A DNA stretch of 64,000 nt from Candidatus Rifleibacteriota bacterium (GCA_029565415.1 JAKQOH010000032.1:22756-86755); one strand, 5' to 3'; shown: positions 8,802 to 18,429, counted from the first letter of the stretch. Numbers and translations: made by a program. Notes: generated from the sequence alone by a model not told the origin.

Positions 8802-11011
8802 GATTCCTCCTTGGGTTCCCGGGGAAGGGTGACCGTGAAGGCGCTGCCCTTTCCGTGCTCGCTCGCGACGGCGATCGTTCCGCCCATGATGTCGAGAAGA
8901 CGTTTGGTGATCGAGAGACCGAGGCCGGTTCCCTCGTATTTGCGTGTCGTGCCCATATCCGACTGGAAAAACGGCTGGAAGATTTTCTTCAGCTCATCGG
9001 TCCGGATCCCGATCCCCGTGTCGGTGACGGTGACGCGCAGCCGCTCGCCGGCTTCCGGTGCGCACTCGACCAGCACCTGGCCGTGATCCGAGTATTTCAC
9101 GGCATTGTTCACGAGATTGAGCAGGATCTGCTCGAACCGGAACGGATCGGTGTACAGGTCGATCCCGTCTGCGGCAAGGCGCGTCTGCAACGCGATGCCT
9201 TTGCGTTCGGCCTCGGGCAGAACCATCCGGACGATTTTCTCGACCGACTCTTTCGGAGACACATGCGACCTGGCCAGTTTCAACTGGCCCGCCTCGATTT
9301 TCGACAGGTCGAGCACGTCGTTGATCAGCGCCAGAAGATGCCGGGAACTGGTCTGCACCATTTTCAGTTGTTTCCGTTGCTCGGTGGTCAGCGGGCCGGC
9401 CAGTTCCTGGAGGATGATGCCGGTGAAGCCGATGATCGAATTGAGGGGCGTGCGGAGCTCGTGGGACATCGTCGCCAGGAAGGCGGATTTGATGCGATCG
9501 GCCTCCTGTGCCCGCCCCAGAGCCTCCCGGAGTTCGGTGGTACGCTGCTCTACGCGCTGCTCGAGGTGTTCGGTGTGCCTTTTCACCTCGCCGTACAGCC
9601 GTGCGTTCTCGATACTGAGCGCCAGCGGGCCACATATATCACGCACGATCGTTCGCACGATGGGCTCGAGACGGGTCATCGACCGGGAGAAGAGACAGAG
9701 CACGCCGACCGTGTCGTTCCCGGCCCTGAGGGGGAATCCGGCGAACAGCGTGATTCCGCCGTTCCGGAATGCCTCCCGTGAGACGAGCGGATGATCCGAT
9801 GCATGGTGTTCCACGATGTAGGGCTCGGTTCCCTCGGCCGCGATGCCGATGAGTCCTTCCCCGAGCCGGAGAGGATTGCCGCTCAGGGACTCGGCAAGAC
9901 CCGGCGGAGGATTGACGCAGGCACGGACCTCGAGGATGGCATGCTCGCGGTTCATCAGACACAAAACACCGGCATCCATGGTAGAAAGCCCGAGAACCCC
10001 CTTGATGGCGGTGTCGATGATCGCGTCGAGATCGAGCTGGGTGGTCGTCGAGCGCAGCAGCCGGTCGATCGCGACAAGGTGGTCATTCGACTGCTTCAGC
10101 TCGGCGGTGCGGAGGCGAACCTGGCGACGCAGATACATGCTTCCAAGCATGCTCAGAAGGAGCCCGGCAACGGCGATACCGACGGCAGGAGCCACCCAGC
10201 GCGGCATGCGGATGGGCGTTTCCTCGTTCGCCCACCGTCTCATCGAACGGTGATAGATCGAGCCGGGATCTGCCTTGAGGGACTTCAGGTGGGCATCGAT
10301 CGCAGAGAGCAGGTCGCGGTTTCGGCCGGCCTGCGCGGCGAAGAACAGCGCCGAGGGCTGGAACAGCACCGCCGTGTCTTCGAGGCCGTAGGAGCGAAAG
10401 TGTGTTTTGCCATACAGGCTGTTGGAGATCGCCGCATCCGTCTCACCACGGGCAACGGCCTCGAACACCTTCTCGTAATTGGGCATGGGAACGATCGTCG
10501 GCTTCAGATCGAAGCCGATCGCGAGCTGTTCGAACGCCTGCTGCTGGATCGAGTCCTCGAGCACCGAGAGACGACGCGATTTGAGATCGAGGATCGATTT
10601 GATGCCGGCGCCCGGCCGGGCATAGACCTGGCCCCACGACGACATGACCGGCTCGCGATGAAACATATACAATTTCTCGCGGTCGGGACTGATCGCGACA
10701 TCCGGCATCAGGTCGATCTCACCGCTGGCAAGACGCCGGAGCCCCTCGACCCAACTGCCCGGAACGAACTCGAGGCTCAAGGACTCACGCCTGGCTATCT
10801 CCTGGATCAGATCGACGAAAATGCCCGCCGGCGCCCCCGCTTCGGTGGAAAACACCTTCGGTTCGTTCTGATAGATGCCTATCCGCACGAGCCGCGGCTC
10901 GGCGCAAAGCCGGGATGCGACAGGCAACAACATCAGGGCGATCGACGAAAGCAACAGCGCTTTCGAATATCGCATTATATACATCAATAAATATGTAATA
11001 ATAGCGGACAT
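8783..11011 (-). CDS. Membrane histidine kinase with periplasmic solute-binding (SBP_bac_3) sensor and GAF domain
   Basis: A 742-aa kinase. A signal/membrane segment lies near 15-37. An extracytoplasmic family-3 solute-binding-like domain spans about 40-265 (VRIGIYQNEPKVF, GEIDLMPDVAISPDREKLY), followed by a transmembrane helix near 270-295, a GAF domain about 330-480, a coiled linker, a HisKA box (ATMSHELRTPLNSIIGF) and HATPase motifs (DTGIGIRTDELKKIFQPFF, GTGLGLSITKRLL). There is no C-terminal receiver; the overlapping receiver gene could supply it. SD GAGAGGA supports the start at 11011. A near-consensus promoter lies just upstream. The binding domain suggests sensing of an amino acid or other small solute. 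Confidence 0.9.
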   Translation of the reverse strand: MSAIITYLLMYIMRYSKALLLSSIALMLLPVASRLCAEPRLVRIGIYQNEPKVFSTEAGAPAGIFVDLIQEIARRESLSLEFVPGSWVEGLRRLASGEIDLMPDVAISPDREKLYMFHREPVMSSWGQVYARPGAGIKSILDLKSRRLSVLEDSIQQQAFEQLAIGFDLKPTIVPMPNYEKVFEAVARGETDAAISNSLYGKTHFRSYGLEDTAVLFQPSALFFAAQAGRNRDLLSAIDAHLKSLKADPGSIYHRSMRRWANEETPIRMPRWVAPAVGIAVAGLLLSMLGSMYLRRQVRLRTAELKQSNDHLVAIDRLLRSTTTQLDLDAIIDTAIKGVLGLSTMDAGVLCLMNREHAILEVRACVNPPPGLAESLSGNPLRLGEGLIGIAAEGTEPYIVEHHASDHPLVSREAFRNGGITLFAGFPLRAGNDTVGVLCLFSRSMTRLEPIVRTIVRDICGPLALSIENARLYGEVKRHTEHLEQRVEQRTTELREALGRAQEADRIKSAFLATMSHELRTPLNSIIGFTGIILQELAGPLTTEQRKQLKMVQTSSRHLLALINDVLDLSKIEAGQLKLARSHVSPKESVEKIVRMVLPEAERKGIALQTRLAADGIDLYTDPFRFEQILLNLVNNAVKYSDHGQVLVECAPEAGERLRVTVTDTGIGIRTDELKKIFQPFFQSDMGTTRKYEGTGLGLSITKRLLDIMGGTIAVASEHGKGSAFTVTLPREPKEESCPQRC

Positions 11012-11043
11012 GGATCCTCTCGGGATACTGCTCTATTTTTTCC

Positions 11044-11072
11044 AATATACTCTCGGGGAGGCGAACTGTCAA
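11044..11072 (-). promoter_or_regulatory. Strong sigma70-type promoter for the signalling operon
   Basis: Read on the minus strand, TTGACA and TATATT are separated by exactly 17 nt and lie about 30 nt before the start codon of the membrane kinase. It is the closest to consensus in the window and probably drives the three signalling genes. Confidence 0.75.
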
Positions 11073-11094
11073 CGCGCCCGTCCGGGCCGTATAC

Positions 11095-12162
11095 TCACCA
11101 GCCCCAGAGATACCGGAGAAATCCGCGAGGGGGGGTAGGGACGGGAACGCCGTTCTCGAACCGGCATCGACGTGGCTCCGGGGCCGCGATGCCGATGATC
11201 AGGCCGCGCGTCTCCGTCGCGAGCGCGGTGCGGAGCTGGCGCCCCCACCAGAGATACGCGAGGCTGCCTTCGGGCACCGTGATTTCCTGACGGTCGGTGA
11301 TCCCTTCCCGCATGGCCCAGTCTGGAACATACGGCGCGCCCAACGAGACCAGGGGTCGCGTATGCGTTGCCACGAGCGGCTCCCCATTGCGAGTGATCCT
11401 GCCGGACTCTATCCGAAGGGTGTCGCCGGGCATTCCCAGGACGCGCTCGCAGATCGTCGTGCTGAACTGGACGAGATCCCCGTTCCGGAAGCCGCCGATG
11501 GGGGTTTCCCGGATGACGATCCGGTCCCCGGGGGCGAGGAGCGGGATCCAGAACCCCTGGCCGTAGATCGTGACCTGGTTGGGAAACACGTTCAAATACC
11601 GGTTGGAAATGTGAGAGATGAGAGAAAACTGAGCCGTGATGGTGACGAGTATGAGAAAGGTCGCCGCATTCCGGTGCATCGTTCCTCCAGAACCGGGGCG
11701 AAGCCGACCTCCCAGGGTCCAGACATGCATGTGCATGAGGCCGAGGAAGATGCCGAACACCAGCATGTGACGGTTGATCCCGTCGGCAACTCCCTCGTCG
11801 TGAAGCGTGGAGAATCCGACCAGGAAGGCGATGGTCGCGGCAGCGGCCACCAGACCGATGAGCCATCTTCCCAGATAGAGATACCCGGTTCCGGGAATCA
11901 GCACTGAAAGCCAGAGTTCCGGGGAGGCAACATACCGTTCGAGGGTTTCGGTGAAGCGGCTCCAGGGCGCCCCCTGCCTGCGCAGATACCGGTCGACACG
12001 GACGGCAGCTTCGTTCAGCCGGATCGTGGCATCGGTACGGAGATCTCGCTGCGATGCGCGGGGTGGCATGGTCCCGCCGAAGCCCCCTGCGACCGGGGCC
12101 TGGCAGTTCGGACACCGCGCCGCGATTTCGGGCAGCGTCTGGCCGCATTCAGGGCATTGCAT
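11095..12162 (-). CDS. Zinc-ribbon membrane protein with inactive signal peptidase I-like (S26) domain
   Basis: A 355-aa protein. An N-terminal zinc ribbon (C3, C6, C17, C20) is followed by three or four hydrophobic segments between about 70 and 180, then a C-terminal S26-like fold with YGQGFWIPLLAPGDRIVI, RNGDLVQF and ERVLGMPGDTLRI. These match the signal peptidase I boxes, but the catalytic serine position is F204 and the lysine position is E239; I checked both codons on the DNA. The spacing of 35 residues fits short SipS-like enzymes. It is therefore probably a non-peptidase member that may bind rather than cut substrates. It follows the phospholipase D gene by 15 nt on the same strand. 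Confidence 0.8.
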   Translation of the reverse strand: MQCPECGQTLPEIAARCPNCQAPVAGGFGGTMPPRASQRDLRTDATIRLNEAAVRVDRYLRRQGAPWSRFTETLERYVASPELWLSVLIPGTGYLYLGRWLIGLVAAAATIAFLVGFSTLHDEGVADGINRHMLVFGIFLGLMHMHVWTLGGRLRPGSGGTMHRNAATFLILVTITAQFSLISHISNRYLNVFPNQVTIYGQGFWIPLLAPGDRIVIRETPIGGFRNGDLVQFSTTICERVLGMPGDTLRIESGRITRNGEPLVATHTRPLVSLGAPYVPDWAMREGITDRQEITVPEGSLAYLWWGRQLRTALATETRGLIIGIAAPEPRRCRFENGVPVPTPPRGFLRYLWGW

Positions 12163-12177
12163 GGGGCAGGGGGATCC

Positions 12178-14313
12178 TCAGAAGATCCATTTGAAAAGAT
12201 TGTAGATGTCCATCACGGCACGCTCCTTGAACGTGTCGCGCCAGGCATCGAGGTCGGCGGTCGTCACCTTGCGGGCACGGGCCAGATCCCGGCGAAGAAC
12301 GGTCTCGAAGGCCCGAGCGACGCGGCGATCCTCGATCGACAGGACGTCTTCCGAGTCGCAGGCGTGGCTGCGGGAGTTGACGTTGTAGGCGCCGACCGTC
12401 GCGGCCATACCGTCGAACCAGCTCACCTTCGAATGGAGCGTCTGTGCGCCGCGCCATTCGTAGATCTCGGCGCCTGCCTTCATCACGTCTTCGTAGTTCG
12501 CCCGACCGGCGATGCCGGCCTGGGGATGGTTGTTGCTCTCGACGGAGTTGGTAAGGATCTTCACCTTGACGCCGCGCCGGCAGGCCGACACGATCGCGTT
12601 CTTCAGGGTCGGTGTCGGGATGAAGTAGGCGCTCTCGAAAATGACTTCCCCGGACGAGCGGTTCATATACTCGATGAACAGATCGAGAATGTCGTCGTCG
12701 TCGGAGCGTGCCGGGAATGTCTTCAGGAACCGGACGCGCACGTTCTCGTAGGTCGGGGGCTCCTCGAAGTAGATCGGCAGCGGTCCGGGAATCAGCTTCG
12801 AGCGGTCGGGAAGGATCGGCAGTTTTTCGTCCTTGTCCTTTACCTCCGCGGTTTTCGGGGCCCCCGTCTCGGCGCGTTCGTCGATGACAAGGCGCTCCCA
12901 GTTGTTCTCGAACAGTTCGCCGATCTCATCGACGACCGGCCCGGTGACCATCACGTCGGTGTCGCGCCAGCCGAACTCCTCGATTTCGCCCTTGGCATAC
13001 TCGGTGGCCATGTTCATGCCGCCGACGATGGCGACGCCCTCATCGACGATCAGCATTTTCTGGTGGGAGCGGAAGTTGGCTTTCAGCGCGTGCCGCAGGA
13101 GCGGATTGTTGATCAGCACCCGAACCCCGCCGTTCTGCATGCGGCGGATGATGCCCTTGCGACGGGAGAAGGCGAACGCGTCGTCGACGATGACGCGCAC
13201 ATCGACGCCTTCTTTCACGCGCCCGATGAGGAGATCGGCCATCTTGTTGCCGATTTCGTCGTCGTTCCAGAGCAGGGTCTGGATGCAGATCGTGGATTTC
13301 GCGGTTTCGACCAGCTCGAACCGCTTCGCGAAACTCGAGCGGCCGTTCACGAGGAGGGTGACGGTGTTGGCGGGAATCAGACACGAGGCGGTTCTCTCGT
13401 CGATCGTCCCTTTTTCATAGGTGTCGGCGACGACGGCTTCATACTCATCGAGCAGGAGGCGGAGCCGGCGGGCTTCGATCCGGCGGCCCCCGTCGGTCAC
13501 GAGCCACTTGGTCCAGCGAGCCGCCTTGACGGGAAAGGCGAGCCACGAGGTTTTGGAACTGGCTGTCCAGGCCGAAATCGAGGCGAGACGTTTCGCGTCG
13601 AAAGCTTTCCGCTGGGTGCCGATCTTGTGTTCGAGATCATACTGTTTCACGCGTGCAGCAGCCTGGCGACGGACCTCGGGATCGCGGGTCGTCGCGGCCA
13701 GTTCGGCCAGGGGCTTCTTCGCCTCTTCGGCCGATCCGGTGCTTTCCATGAGCAGTTCAGCCAACTCCCAGGTCGCCTCGACCTTCAGGCGGCTTTCGAA
13801 CACCCCTTTGATGAAGGACCGGAGCTGGGTGAGCAGACCTGTCGGATTCGCTTTACGTTCGGGACCGTACAGCTTCACGAGCAGGTTTTCAAAGGCCTGG
13901 CGTTCGGAAGACAGGCGACGTTTCGAGGCGGCGGCAGTGTCGCCGTCCTGGTCGGATGCGGGCTCCCCGGATCCCGGGAGTTCGGCGTCGTTGGCAATGG
14001 TATCAGAGCCGGAAGGCATCACGGCCGCGTCGGCGATCGAACCGCCCCGGACGGCGCGCTCGTATTCCGCCTGGGCCGAGCGAAGCTCGGCGGCGAGTTT
14101 TTCGACCTTGTCGGAGGCGAGCCGCTGGCGCACGGCATCGGAGTATTCTTTATATATCGCGATGTATCTGTCGTGCGCCGCCTGGACATCGTTCGGGGAG
14201 GGGGCGGCGAAGGCGGGGGTGCAGAACACCGATGCCGCGAACATGCCTGCCGCGAGCAGAAGTTCGAGACGGTTCCTGGATTCGGGCCGGGACCGGAACA
14301 TGTTCCTCTTCAC
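12178..14313 (-). CDS. Secreted phospholipase D/cardiolipin synthase-family protein
   Basis: About 711 aa, starting at a GTG (14313) that follows GGAGGTG at good spacing; the ATG at 14301 is an alternative. A signal peptide (LELLLAAGMFAASVF, then TPAFAA) is followed by roughly 250 residues of mostly helical, charged sequence. Two PLD domains come next, with complete HxKx4D motifs: HQKMLIVDEGVAIVGGMN near 418 and HSKVSWFDGMAATVGAYN near 625. Such pairs transfer phosphatidyl groups or hydrolyse phosphodiesters. Classical cardiolipin synthases have N-terminal membrane helices; this one looks exported, so it may act on the outer face of a membrane. Its neighbours are a dynamin-like GTPase upstream and the pseudo-peptidase downstream. 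Confidence 0.85.
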   Translation of the reverse strand: MKRNMFRSRPESRNRLELLLAAGMFAASVFCTPAFAAPSPNDVQAAHDRYIAIYKEYSDAVRQRLASDKVEKLAAELRSAQAEYERAVRGGSIADAAVMPSGSDTIANDAELPGSGEPASDQDGDTAAASKRRLSSERQAFENLLVKLYGPERKANPTGLLTQLRSFIKGVFESRLKVEATWELAELLMESTGSAEEAKKPLAELAATTRDPEVRRQAAARVKQYDLEHKIGTQRKAFDAKRLASISAWTASSKTSWLAFPVKAARWTKWLVTDGGRRIEARRLRLLLDEYEAVVADTYEKGTIDERTASCLIPANTVTLLVNGRSSFAKRFELVETAKSTICIQTLLWNDDEIGNKMADLLIGRVKEGVDVRVIVDDAFAFSRRKGIIRRMQNGGVRVLINNPLLRHALKANFRSHQKMLIVDEGVAIVGGMNMATEYAKGEIEEFGWRDTDVMVTGPVVDEIGELFENNWERLVIDERAETGAPKTAEVKDKDEKLPILPDRSKLIPGPLPIYFEEPPTYENVRVRFLKTFPARSDDDDILDLFIEYMNRSSGEVIFESAYFIPTPTLKNAIVSACRRGVKVKILTNSVESNNHPQAGIAGRANYEDVMKAGAEIYEWRGAQTLHSKVSWFDGMAATVGAYNVNSRSHACDSEDVLSIEDRRVARAFETVLRRDLARARKVTTADLDAWRDTFKERAVMDIYNLFKWIF

Positions 14314-14602
14314 GCCACACACCTCCGACGAAAATGAAGCAAAAAACCGTGGTGAGCGAGCACCACATTTCGAATTATACGGACGGTACCAAAAAACGCA
14401 AATCACCCATGACACGGTGAATAGGGAACGGGTCGCCAGAATGAGGAAGGAAGCGTTGCAACGTGGGCGGATCACGATCCGCCCCTACGTCATGAAGAGG
14501 AAACGATGAATTCAGGGCAGATCGACCGGGTTAGGGTACGTCGACGATGGCCGAACCCCGATGGGTGTAGTGGCGCATCGCGATGCGCCGGGGGATGCCA
14601 CA
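14314..14602. other. Intergenic gap with a palindromic repeat
   Basis: No gene is supported here. It separates the dynamin-like gene from the phospholipase D gene on the same strand and contains one copy of the GGGCGGATC palindrome at 14465-14490. The rest shows nothing recognisable. Confidence 0.5.
14465..14490 (-). repeat. Dispersed palindromic repeat C, copy 1
   Basis: A perfect 9-bp inverted repeat, GGGCGGATC and GATCCGCCC, with a 2-nt centre, flanked by CTACGT. The reverse complement of this copy (ACGTAGGGGCGGATC...) matches the element at 52356-52381 over about 26 nt. It may form a hairpin or be a small mobile repeat. Confidence 0.75.
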
Positions 14603-16390
14603 TCAGGTGCCGGCGGCCATGAAGGCGTTGATTTTTTTGCGGAGGGGCTCGAGCTCTGCGCGCACGGCGTTGATGTCGAAGGAGCGTTCCGAGGTGAGGG
14701 TGCGGACCTGGGACCGGATCTCGGTCTGCACCATGTCGACCCGCTGGATGAGGGACTGGCGGATGAAGTCGACGGCATACTCGACTTCGAGGCCGACCTT
14801 GTCGACGAGATCGTTTTTCATCTCGAGAAGCGTCTCCTCGCTGACGGTCGCATGCTGGAAGAACTCTTTCACCGAGCGCTTGTTGGCGATGACCTGGGAA
14901 GCAAAGTAGGCGGCACCGGCGAACATGCCGACCGAGACCCCGAAAAAGATTGCGGCCAGATAGGCGAAGCTGAGGGACGAGACGATCTTGCCCGGTACAT
15001 CGCTCAGGTCATACTGGATACTGAGGCTGCGCTGCTCGACGAACCGCTTGTCGTCGAGAACGGCATCGAACGACTGGCCGAGTTCGGCATACAACTGGTC
15101 GAGCGTGCATTTCATGCGCGTCGTTATATATTCATAGAGTTCTTTCAGCCGCGTGTTGACGACGAGGGGGTCGCGCTGGAGGCGGTTGAGGGCGGTCAGG
15201 TCGCCGATCGCCCTGCCGATCTGGTCATGAAAGGTCTGCTTGAGGTCGTTTTCGGCGGCGGAAATTTTCCCTTCGGCTTGTCGGAGTGTCGTGCGCAGCT
15301 TTTCGAGCAGACCGGCATTTTCCTTCAGGCGAGCCGAGACGGCGGATTTTCCGATGGTGTCCGCCTCGAGTCGTTCTTCCAGGGCATGCTCGATACGCAG
15401 GATGCCGCGCCGGAGGTAATGGTGAAGCATCGCCTCGATCTCGACCTCGCGCCGCTTTCCGCAGATCTCCTGGATTCGGTGCCAGAGGCGCCGGTTCGCG
15501 TCGCAGAAACTGCCGGCAGGCTTCCGGCCGGGATCGAATCCGATGCTGCGGGAGCGGGCCGGGCCGTCGACGGGGGCCTTCTCCCTCGCGCAGACGGGAA
15601 ACACCTCGACGTCCAGAACGGGCACATAGAGGGTCTGCCCGAGCCGGGCGTTGATTTTATCGTAAGATGTATTCAACGCGGCGACGAGAGAGCGCCGGAT
15701 CTCGGCGACGAGGGCGTCCCTCTCCTCCGCTTCGACCTCGTCGATACGGTTCACGACGAAAACGAGCTTCTTGAGATCGTTCGCGAGCAGCCGCTCCTCG
15801 AGGAAGAGACGTTCGGATTCCGAGAAGGGTTTGAGGGCCGAGATGACGAAGATCACCACGTCCGCTGTCGGTATGAGCCCATACACGATCTCGGCGCGGG
15901 ATTTCGCGATGTCGTTGATGCCGGGGGTGTCGATGACCGTCAGGCCGGCCGGCATGGCCGGGTGGGACATCCGGACGAGCTCGATCCGGTCGATGTTCTC
16001 GGGATCCGTCAGGAGCTTGGCGAAGGACTCCCAGTCGAAGGAGCCGCCGGGTATTCCATAGCCTGGCGTATGCGACTTGCCCGGCTCGATCCGGATCGGG
16101 TCCTTCGTACCCATCGGCTTGACATGGACGTTGAACGGGCCGGGCTCGAGGATCGTGACGAGGCTCGTGGTCGGTGTGACACCGGTTGGAAGCAGATCTT
16201 CGCCGAGCATCGAGTTGATCAGCGAGGATTTTCCCGCATTGAACTCGCCGACGACGAGCACGTGCGGACTTCTCCCGATGCGGTTGAGCAGCAACTGGTG
16301 ATCGCCGATATCGAGCAGCATACGGCCCGCGATCGCCTTGAGAGGGGGAACGAGCTCGAGAAACCGTTCTGACGCTTTATTCTCTGTCAT
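14603..16390 (-). CDS. Dynamin-like large GTPase
   Basis: About 595 aa. The G1 P-loop GEFNAGKSS sits near 48-56, the G2 threonines in GVTPTTSLVT, G3 in VIDTPGIND, and the G4-like motif in VVNRIDEV. Long helices follow, with a hydrophobic segment (IVSSLSFAYLAAIFFGVSVGMFAGAAYFA) that may enter a membrane, then another coiled-coil region. This is the layout of bacterial dynamin-like proteins, which tubulate or fuse membranes. I placed the start at the ATG at 16390, inside the last codons of the Clp-like gene (14-nt overlap), because the longer frame only adds translated Clp sequence. Coupling to an AAA+ unfoldase gene is unusual. The substrate membrane is unknown. Confidence 0.85.
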   Translation of the reverse strand: MTENKASERFLELVPPLKAIAGRMLLDIGDHQLLLNRIGRSPHVLVVGEFNAGKSSLINSMLGEDLLPTGVTPTTSLVTILEPGPFNVHVKPMGTKDPIRIEPGKSHTPGYGIPGGSFDWESFAKLLTDPENIDRIELVRMSHPAMPAGLTVIDTPGINDIAKSRAEIVYGLIPTADVVIFVISALKPFSESERLFLEERLLANDLKKLVFVVNRIDEVEAEERDALVAEIRRSLVAALNTSYDKINARLGQTLYVPVLDVEVFPVCAREKAPVDGPARSRSIGFDPGRKPAGSFCDANRRLWHRIQEICGKRREVEIEAMLHHYLRRGILRIEHALEERLEADTIGKSAVSARLKENAGLLEKLRTTLRQAEGKISAAENDLKQTFHDQIGRAIGDLTALNRLQRDPLVVNTRLKELYEYITTRMKCTLDQLYAELGQSFDAVLDDKRFVEQRSLSIQYDLSDVPGKIVSSLSFAYLAAIFFGVSVGMFAGAAYFASQVIANKRSVKEFFQHATVSEETLLEMKNDLVDKVGLEVEYAVDFIRQSLIQRVDMVQTEIRSQVRTLTSERSFDINAVRAELEPLRKKINAFMAAGT

Positions 16391-18269
16391 AGCATTTCTT
16401 GAGGACGAATGCATCCTCCTCAACCTCCACCTTGACCCGGTCATGGGCCGACACCGTGCGATCGAGCACGGCTTCGGCAATGAGTTCCTCGAACTTCATG
16501 ACGATGCGGCGCATCGGGCGGGCCCCGAACTGGGGGTCGAACCCCTTCCCGACGGCCAGGGCGGCGGCAGCATCCGAAACCGTGTACGTGATCTGCTTCT
16601 GTTCCAGGATACGGGCGGCGCTTTCGGCCGCGAGTTTTTCGAAGATGCGCTTCAATTCATCCTTCGTGAACGGGGTGAAGGGAATGATGCTTTCGATGCG
16701 GTTGATGATTTCGGGCCGAACCTTCCGCTTCAGCTCCTCGAGCACCTTCGCCTGGATCGTCTCGAACTTCTTCTCGAAATCGTGCTGTTCGAGGCCGGCG
16801 TAATACTGGGTGCCGACGTTGCTGGTGATGATGACCAGAGCTTCCCGAAAGCTGGCCGTGTTTCCCTTCATATCCTTCACGTAGCCCTCGTCGAGCATCT
16901 GCAGAAAGATGTCGAACAGCTTTGGATCGGCTTTTTCGATCTCGTCGAACAGGACGACGGAGAAGGGGTTCTTGTTCATCAGCTTCACGAGCAGGCCGTC
17001 CTCGTCGCTGCCGACATAGCCCGGGGGCGAGCCCACGAGACGCGCCATCGTGTGGTCGTCGTAGAACTCGGACATGTCGAACCGGATCAGGCGGCGCTCG
17101 TCACCGAAGAACTCGGCCGCGATCGTCTTCGCTGTCTCTGTCTTGCCGGTTCCGGAGGGGCCGAGAAACAGGAAGCTGCCGATCGGTTTGCCGGGCTTTC
17201 TGATGCCGGCTCCCAACATCTTGAAGGCAGAGAGAATCGCATCCTTCGTACGTTTCTGGCCGATGATCTTCGTCTCGAAAGCCCGGGTGAGGGCCCCGAT
17301 GCGCCGGGCGACCTCGTCGAGCTGGCGGTCGCCGACCACGGCGCCCGTACGCCGCGAGAGCACGTTCGAGACGTCTTCCGAGGTCAGGGCGGTATCGAAA
17401 AACGCGGTTTTTTCGCCGTCCCACTCGTCGAGAGCCTGTTCGAGGCGATCGATTTCGCCTTTTCCGATGGAGGCGATTTCGCGGGCGAGGACGCCGTCGA
17501 GCGCGGTGAGATCGCGGCGCAGCCGGTCTTTCCCCTCGCTGAATCGCTTTTCGGCGATCGCTTCCTTCATGAGATCGATCGCCTTGTCGGGAAAGAAGCG
17601 GTCGCGGATGTACTGATCCGAGAGTTTGATGATGGTGTCGATCGTCCGGTCGGGGACGACAACGCGGTACCGTGAGCCGATTTTTTTCCCGAGGCGGGTG
17701 AGAAGTGTCTTCAGTTCTGCTTCTGGCGGCTCCCCGATCGCGATGCGGATGAACCGGCGGGCGAGGGCCGGATCGTTTTCCTCGATCCAGCGTTTGAACT
17801 CCTGTTCGGTCGTGGCGCCGATCACCTGGAAATCGCCGCGCGCGAGGAACGGCTTGAGGTAGTTGGCGAAGTCAAAGCCGCCTGTCGAGTTGGTGCGGGT
17901 GAGCAGATGCAGCTCATCGATGAAGAGGATCGTGTCCTTCGAGGACTGGAGCTCCTCGATGACTTTCTGGACGCGCTCTTCGAGCATGCCGCGGTAGATC
18001 GTGCCGCTGGCGATTGAGGCGAAATCGAGCTGGAACAGGCGCTTCCCTTTCAGTTTGTCGGGAACCCTGCCCGCCACGATCTCCTGAGCGAACCCCTCGA
18101 CGATGCAGGTCTTGCCGACGCCGGGCGGACCGATCAGGACGGGATTGCTCTTTCCCTCGAGGGTCAGGGCGTCGCACATGCGTCGGATCTCTGCGGCACG
18201 GCCGATCAGGGGCTCGAGAGCTCCCATTGCGGCGAGCGCCGTCAGATCCCGACCGAATTCTTCGAGCAT
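16377..18269 (-). CDS. Compact Clp/Hsp100 AAA+ ATPase (ClpB/ClpA-like, no N domain)
   Basis: About 630 aa with two AAA+ modules: Walker A GPPGVGKT at 47-54 with FIDELHLL as Walker B, and GPSGTGKT near 370 with VVLFDEIEKA. It begins almost directly at the first module, lacking the N-terminal substrate domain, and the linker is too short for a full ClpB M-domain. I see no IGF/IGL loop for ClpP docking. It is therefore more likely a remodelling ATPase than a protease subunit. The start at 18269 follows GAGAGGAGAT. The 3' end overlaps the dynamin-like gene by 14 nt, which implies joint translation and perhaps joint function. Confidence 0.85.
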   Translation of the reverse strand: MLEEFGRDLTALAAMGALEPLIGRAAEIRRMCDALTLEGKSNPVLIGPPGVGKTCIVEGFAQEIVAGRVPDKLKGKRLFQLDFASIASGTIYRGMLEERVQKVIEELQSSKDTILFIDELHLLTRTNSTGGFDFANYLKPFLARGDFQVIGATTEQEFKRWIEENDPALARRFIRIAIGEPPEAELKTLLTRLGKKIGSRYRVVVPDRTIDTIIKLSDQYIRDRFFPDKAIDLMKEAIAEKRFSEGKDRLRRDLTALDGVLAREIASIGKGEIDRLEQALDEWDGEKTAFFDTALTSEDVSNVLSRRTGAVVGDRQLDEVARRIGALTRAFETKIIGQKRTKDAILSAFKMLGAGIRKPGKPIGSFLFLGPSGTGKTETAKTIAAEFFGDERRLIRFDMSEFYDDHTMARLVGSPPGYVGSDEDGLLVKLMNKNPFSVVLFDEIEKADPKLFDIFLQMLDEGYVKDMKGNTASFREALVIITSNVGTQYYAGLEQHDFEKKFETIQAKVLEELKRKVRPEIINRIESIIPFTPFTKDELKRIFEKLAAESAARILEQKQITYTVSDAAAALAVGKGFDPQFGARPMRRIVMKFEELIAEAVLDRTVSAHDRVKVEVEEDAFVLKKCYDRE

Positions 18270-18400
18270 GCGAAGATCTCCTCTCAACCGGGTTATACCC
18301 CGATGGTAACACAACGAACCGAACCGTTGAACCGGCATCGGAATAGCGATGATCGAACGAAACGTGCTTTATCAGACGGAGGATTTTTTATGGTACCCCC

Positions 18401-18429
18401 TGCACAACCCTTCGTTCGGCGAGTATAAT
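18401..18429 (+). promoter_or_regulatory. Promoter for the endonuclease gene
   Basis: TGCACA and a consensus TATAAT are separated by 17 nt and lie 29 nt before the ATG. The -35 box is only a 4/6 match. Confidence 0.5.

Noticed and set aside
12157..14337. 726-aa plus-strand open frame
   Set aside because: Antisense to the phospholipase D gene, which has both HKD motifs; the plus-strand reading is low-complexity and rich in Arg, Gly and Asp.
14561..16372. 603-aa plus-strand open frame
   Set aside because: Antisense shadow of the dynamin-like GTPase gene.
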